Assembly: GCF_030269645.1 (NCBI RefSeq)
Contig: NZ_BSTR01000007.1
Span: 177,414-241,413, forward strand
Length of the DNA: 64,000 bases
Source: Actinokineospora sp. NBRC 105648
GTDB taxonomy: Bacteria > Actinomycetota > Actinomycetes > Mycobacteriales > Pseudonocardiaceae
Reading direction: 5' to 3'
Shown here: positions 61,578 through 64,000 of the stretch, piece by piece
How positions within the stretch are numbered: position 1 is the stretch's first letter
Layout of the letters: the number at the start of each line of letters is the position of its first letter
Notes under the pieces: generated by a model
Database searches by the model: none
Told to the model about the DNA's origin: nothing
What the model saw: the letters and a program-made list of their open reading frames with translations, nothing else
Program-made: the position numbers and the translations under genes

Positions 61578-62534
61578 GTGGCCAAGCCTTTCGCCTCGAC
61601 CGCCGACACGGCGGAGAAGACCGAGACCCTGGAGGTGCTCGCCGAGGGCGTCTACGCCCTGACCACCGGCGGTGACCCGAACGTGGGCGCCGTCGAGGGC
61701 GAGGACTTCCTCGTCTGCTTCGAAGCCCGCGCCACCCCGCTGATGGCGCGGCGCTGGCTCGACCGACTTCGCGAGCACACCGACAAACCGGTGCGCTACC
61801 TGGTGCTGTCGCACTACCACGCCGTCCGGGTGCTCGGCGCCGCCGGCTTCGACGCCGAGGTGATCGTCACCAGCGCCGAGACCAAGCGGCTGATCGCCGA
61901 ACGCGGCGCCGAGGACTGGGCGGTCGAGTTCGGCCGGATGCCCCGGCTGTTCGACGGCCACGAGGAGATCCCCGGGCTCACCTGGCCGACGCTCACCTTC
62001 GCCGACAGCCTCTCGATCGAGCTCGGCGGCGACCGGGGAACCCTGGAGCTGGGCTTCGCCGGGCGCGGCCACACCTCCGGTGACATCTACGCGTGGCTGC
62101 CGGAGAAGCGGATCCTGTTCACCGGCGACCTCGTGGAGAACGGCTCGGCGGTGTACACCGGCGACGCCTACCACCAGGACTGGAGCACCGGCACCCTCGA
62201 CGCGGTCAAGGCCCTGCGCCCCGAGATCCTAGTCGGCGGCCGCGGCGAGATCGCCCGCACGGCGGCGGAGAGCGACCAGGCCATCGAGACCACCCGCGAC
62301 TTCCTGACCACGCTGCTGCGCGCGGTCGGCGAGGTCCGCGACCAGGGCGGCGCACCCCGAGACGCCTACCGCGCGGCCCGCGAGGCACTGCTGCCGACCT
62401 ACGGCGGGATGCCGGTGTTCGAGCACGCGATGGTCTTCGACACCCAGCGGGTGTGGGAGGAACTGGCAGGCGAGCCGCCCGCGATCTGGACCACCGACCG
62501 GGACCACCTGGTCTGGGACGAGCTGACGGGCTGA
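61578..62534 (+). CDS. MBL-fold hydrolase with altered metal site
   Basis: A 318-residue metallo-beta-lactamase-fold protein. The usual HxHxDH is LSHYHAVRVLGA, keeping two His but having Val and Arg at the Asp and second-site His. Later ligands look intact (GRGHTSGD, LFTGDLVENG). The site may hold one metal or act differently. CAGGAG precedes the GTG. It is 2 bases after the enolase-family gene and 12 bases before hmgA. Confidence 0.85.
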   Translation: MAKPFASTADTAEKTETLEVLAEGVYALTTGGDPNVGAVEGEDFLVCFEARATPLMARRWLDRLREHTDKPVRYLVLSHYHAVRVLGAAGFDAEVIVTSAETKRLIAERGAEDWAVEFGRMPRLFDGHEEIPGLTWPTLTFADSLSIELGGDRGTLELGFAGRGHTSGDIYAWLPEKRILFTGDLVENGSAVYTGDAYHQDWSTGTLDAVKALRPEILVGGRGEIARTAAESDQAIETTRDFLTTLLRAVGEVRDQGGAPRDAYRAAREALLPTYGGMPVFEHAMVFDTQRVWEELAGEPPAIWTTDRDHLVWDELTG

Positions 62535-62546
62535 GGGAGTCAGGAC

Positions 62547-63737
62547 ATGGTCTTCTACCGCAGCGCGGGTGAGATCCCGCGCAGACGCCACACGAAGTTC
62601 CGCGGTCCCAACGGCGCCCTGCTGCACGAGGAGATGCAGGGCGAAGAGGGCTTCAGCTGGACCCAGTCGTTCCTCTATCACCGCGAGGCCCCCACCGCGA
62701 TCACCGCCGCGGTAACGGTGGAACTGCCGGACGACAGCCTGGTCGACAACACACCACTGCTGCCTCGACACCTGCGCACGCACGAGCTGAAGGCAGGCGG
62801 CGACCCGGTCCTGGACCGGCAAGTGCTGCTGGGCAACGGACAGGTGGTCGTGTCCTCGGTGTGCGCCGACCGCGACAGCGAGCTGTACCGGAACGCGGTC
62901 GGCGACGAGCTGGTGTTCATCGAGTCCGGCTCCGCGGTGCTCGAGTCGGCCTACGGCAGCCTGCCGGTCACCGACGGCGACTACGTGCTGGTACCGACCT
63001 CGACCACACACCGTTGGGTGCTGGAGTCGCCGGAACTGCGACTGCTGGTGATGGCGGCCGCCGATGGCGGGCACATCCGTCCACCGTCCCGCTTCATGTC
63101 CCCGGTGGGCCAGTTCCTGGACGGCTCGCCGTACAACGAGCGCGACCTGCGGGCCCCGGCAGAGCCCCTACCGGACCTATCGGGAACCGCCGAGGTCTAC
63201 GTCCGCCACCGAGGCGGGATGACGCGATACACCTATGCGCACCACCCTTTCGACGTGGTGGGCTGGGATGGCTGCAACTACCCCTACGCACTGTCCATTA
63301 AGGACTACATGCCGTCGACGGGGGCGTTGCACCTACCGCCCCCGACCTACATCACCTTCGAGGGCCCCGGGTTCGTGGTGTGCTCGTTCGTACCACGGAT
63401 GTTCGACTACCACCCTGACGCGGTCAAGGTCCCCTACAACCACGCCAACGTCGACTCGGATGAAGTCCTGTTCTACTGCGGCGGAGATTTCATGAGCAGG
63501 GCAGGTAGCGGTATCGAACAGGGATCGCTGTCATTGCACCCGGCGGGATACGTACACGGCCCACAGCCCGGCAGCGCCGAGAAGAGCCTGACGGCAACGA
63601 GGACCGAGGAGTACGCGGTCATGCTGGACACCTTCCGGCCTCTGCGCTTGGGGGCGGCGGCATCGTCCATTGAGGACGAGAGTTACCCCTGGAGCTGGGC
63701 ACGCGGCGAAGGCATCGAAGTAACCACGCAGCCCTAG
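62547..63737 (+). CDS. hmgA: Homogentisate 1,2-dioxygenase
   Basis: A 396-residue cupin-fold iron enzyme opening homogentisate to maleylacetoacetate in Tyr/Phe catabolism. The Fe ligands appear as His and Glu in YNHANVDSDEVLFYCGG (near 297-303) and His in SLHPAGYVHGPQPG. The N-terminus (MVFYRSAGEIPRRRHTKFRG) is typical of the bacterial type. No fumarylacetoacetase is in view. It ends the plus-strand operon. Confidence 0.92.
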   Translation: MVFYRSAGEIPRRRHTKFRGPNGALLHEEMQGEEGFSWTQSFLYHREAPTAITAAVTVELPDDSLVDNTPLLPRHLRTHELKAGGDPVLDRQVLLGNGQVVVSSVCADRDSELYRNAVGDELVFIESGSAVLESAYGSLPVTDGDYVLVPTSTTHRWVLESPELRLLVMAAADGGHIRPPSRFMSPVGQFLDGSPYNERDLRAPAEPLPDLSGTAEVYVRHRGGMTRYTYAHHPFDVVGWDGCNYPYALSIKDYMPSTGALHLPPPTYITFEGPGFVVCSFVPRMFDYHPDAVKVPYNHANVDSDEVLFYCGGDFMSRAGSGIEQGSLSLHPAGYVHGPQPGSAEKSLTATRTEEYAVMLDTFRPLRLGAAASSIEDESYPWSWARGEGIEVTTQP

Positions 63738-63807
63738 TCCAGCCCCAGCCCCCGTCCCCAGCCCCATCCCGTCCCTCGCCTCCATGTTCTTACCCTTGCC
63801 CTCCTCA

Positions 63808-63858
63808 CCCTTGCCCTTGCCCTTGCCCTTGCCCTTGCCCTTGCCCTTGCCCTTGCCC
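63808..63858 (+). repeat. Hexanucleotide microsatellite (TTGCCC)8
   Basis: Eight perfect TTGCCC copies at 63811-63858, preceded by CCC and by two further partial units. It sits in the hmgA downstream gap. On the minus strand it would encode Gly-Lys repeats, but that frame lacks support. Confidence 0.9.
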
Positions 63859-63973
63859 TCAATCACTAATTCCCAAGCCCTACGGAACGCAACACCCGTT
63901 ACGGATGTGCTCGATCTGGCGGACTCCCTTTGTGTGGGGGAGGAGTGCCGCTAACCTTGACCTGGTGGTGGGG

Positions 63974-64000
63974 ATGCCCTTCACCCCACGCTTTTTCCCC
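63974..64000 (+). CDS. Possible start of a further gene
   Basis: MPFTPRFFP is encoded to the window edge. TAACCT at 63952-63957 could be a -10, and the GTG at 63965 or 63968 just upstream may be a leaderless start. The residues resemble the opening of DUF47 (PhoU-like) phosphate-transport accessory proteins, but nine residues cannot establish it. Confidence 0.25.

Noticed and set aside
63531..63866. Minus-strand frame beginning with a Gly-Lys repeat
   Set aside because: The repeat is the TTGCCC microsatellite, and the rest is antisense to hmgA.

Overview
This is a GC-rich (about 70%) chromosomal window from an actinomycete, most likely the Pseudonocardiaceae (Actinokineospora/Saccharothrix/Lentzea-like; the family assignment is inference). 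The evidence is GC-rich third codon positions, many GTG starts, TGATG/ATGA gene overlaps, a glnX-glnH-pknG operon, mycothiol synthase (mshD), GlnR, a type VII (ESX) gene set with a PPE-type substrate and EspG, a giant LCP cell-wall enzyme, and a block ordered pst..mshD-glnR-lmeA-thiX..cysA-sseC that I recall as matching the mycobacterial Rv0814c-Rv0821c neighbourhood.

1-15.5 kb, host core: the start of pknG with glnH and glnX (amino-acid sensing), small membrane and exported proteins, a two-component system, a decayed non-coding patch (7.6-8.2 kb), an Lrp regulator divergent from a fused indolepyruvate:ferredoxin oxidoreductase, a Crp/Fnr regulator, exonuclease III and tRNA-Lys(TTT).

15.49-29.11 kb, mobile element: an actinomycete integrative and conjugative element (AICE) inserted in the 3' end of tRNA-Lys. 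It is bounded by an exact 63-bp direct repeat (attL 15491-15553, attR 29052-29114). The backbone is integrase, excisionase, RepSA-like rolling-circle initiator, a small protein, an FtsK/TraB DNA pump, two small proteins, an SCO3933-type protein, a divergent XRE/PLD-like regulator with a NUDIX hydrolase, and a second XRE/TPR regulator. Cargo sits at both ends: an orphan protein beside attL and, beside attR, an AT-richer, translationally coupled pair encoding a DUF262 (ParB/Srx, GmrS-like) protein and an HEPN-type putative RNase. That pair is the best candidate for an under-described defence module here. A large palindromic non-coding segment lies between it and attR, and the C-terminal remnant of a second integrase lies just inside attL.

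29.2-45.8 kb, host: nitroreductase/EamA exporter; a cluster of PEP-mutase-like enzyme, short P450, both saccharopine dehydrogenases and an APH-type phosphotransferase; an acidic DxDxDG-repeat protein; a toxin-antitoxin-like pair trapped between a 118-bp partial copy of dus and the intact dus; a lipoprotein; a GGDEF protein; and a 1,614-residue LCP protein.

45.8-59.7 kb, phosphate, nitrogen and sulfur: phoU behind a PHO box, a four-gene ESX cassette on the other strand, pstSCAB behind a second PHO box, mshD, glnR, lmeA, thiX, then a leaderless cysteine-attenuation leader peptide ahead of a DUF4395 protein, cysA-type sulfurtransferase and sseC.

59.8-63.7 kb: a peroxiredoxin-like protein, an enolase-superfamily enzyme, an MBL-fold protein lacking part of its metal site, and homogentisate 1,2-dioxygenase. 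A (TTGCCC)8 microsatellite follows, and the last 30 bases may open another gene.
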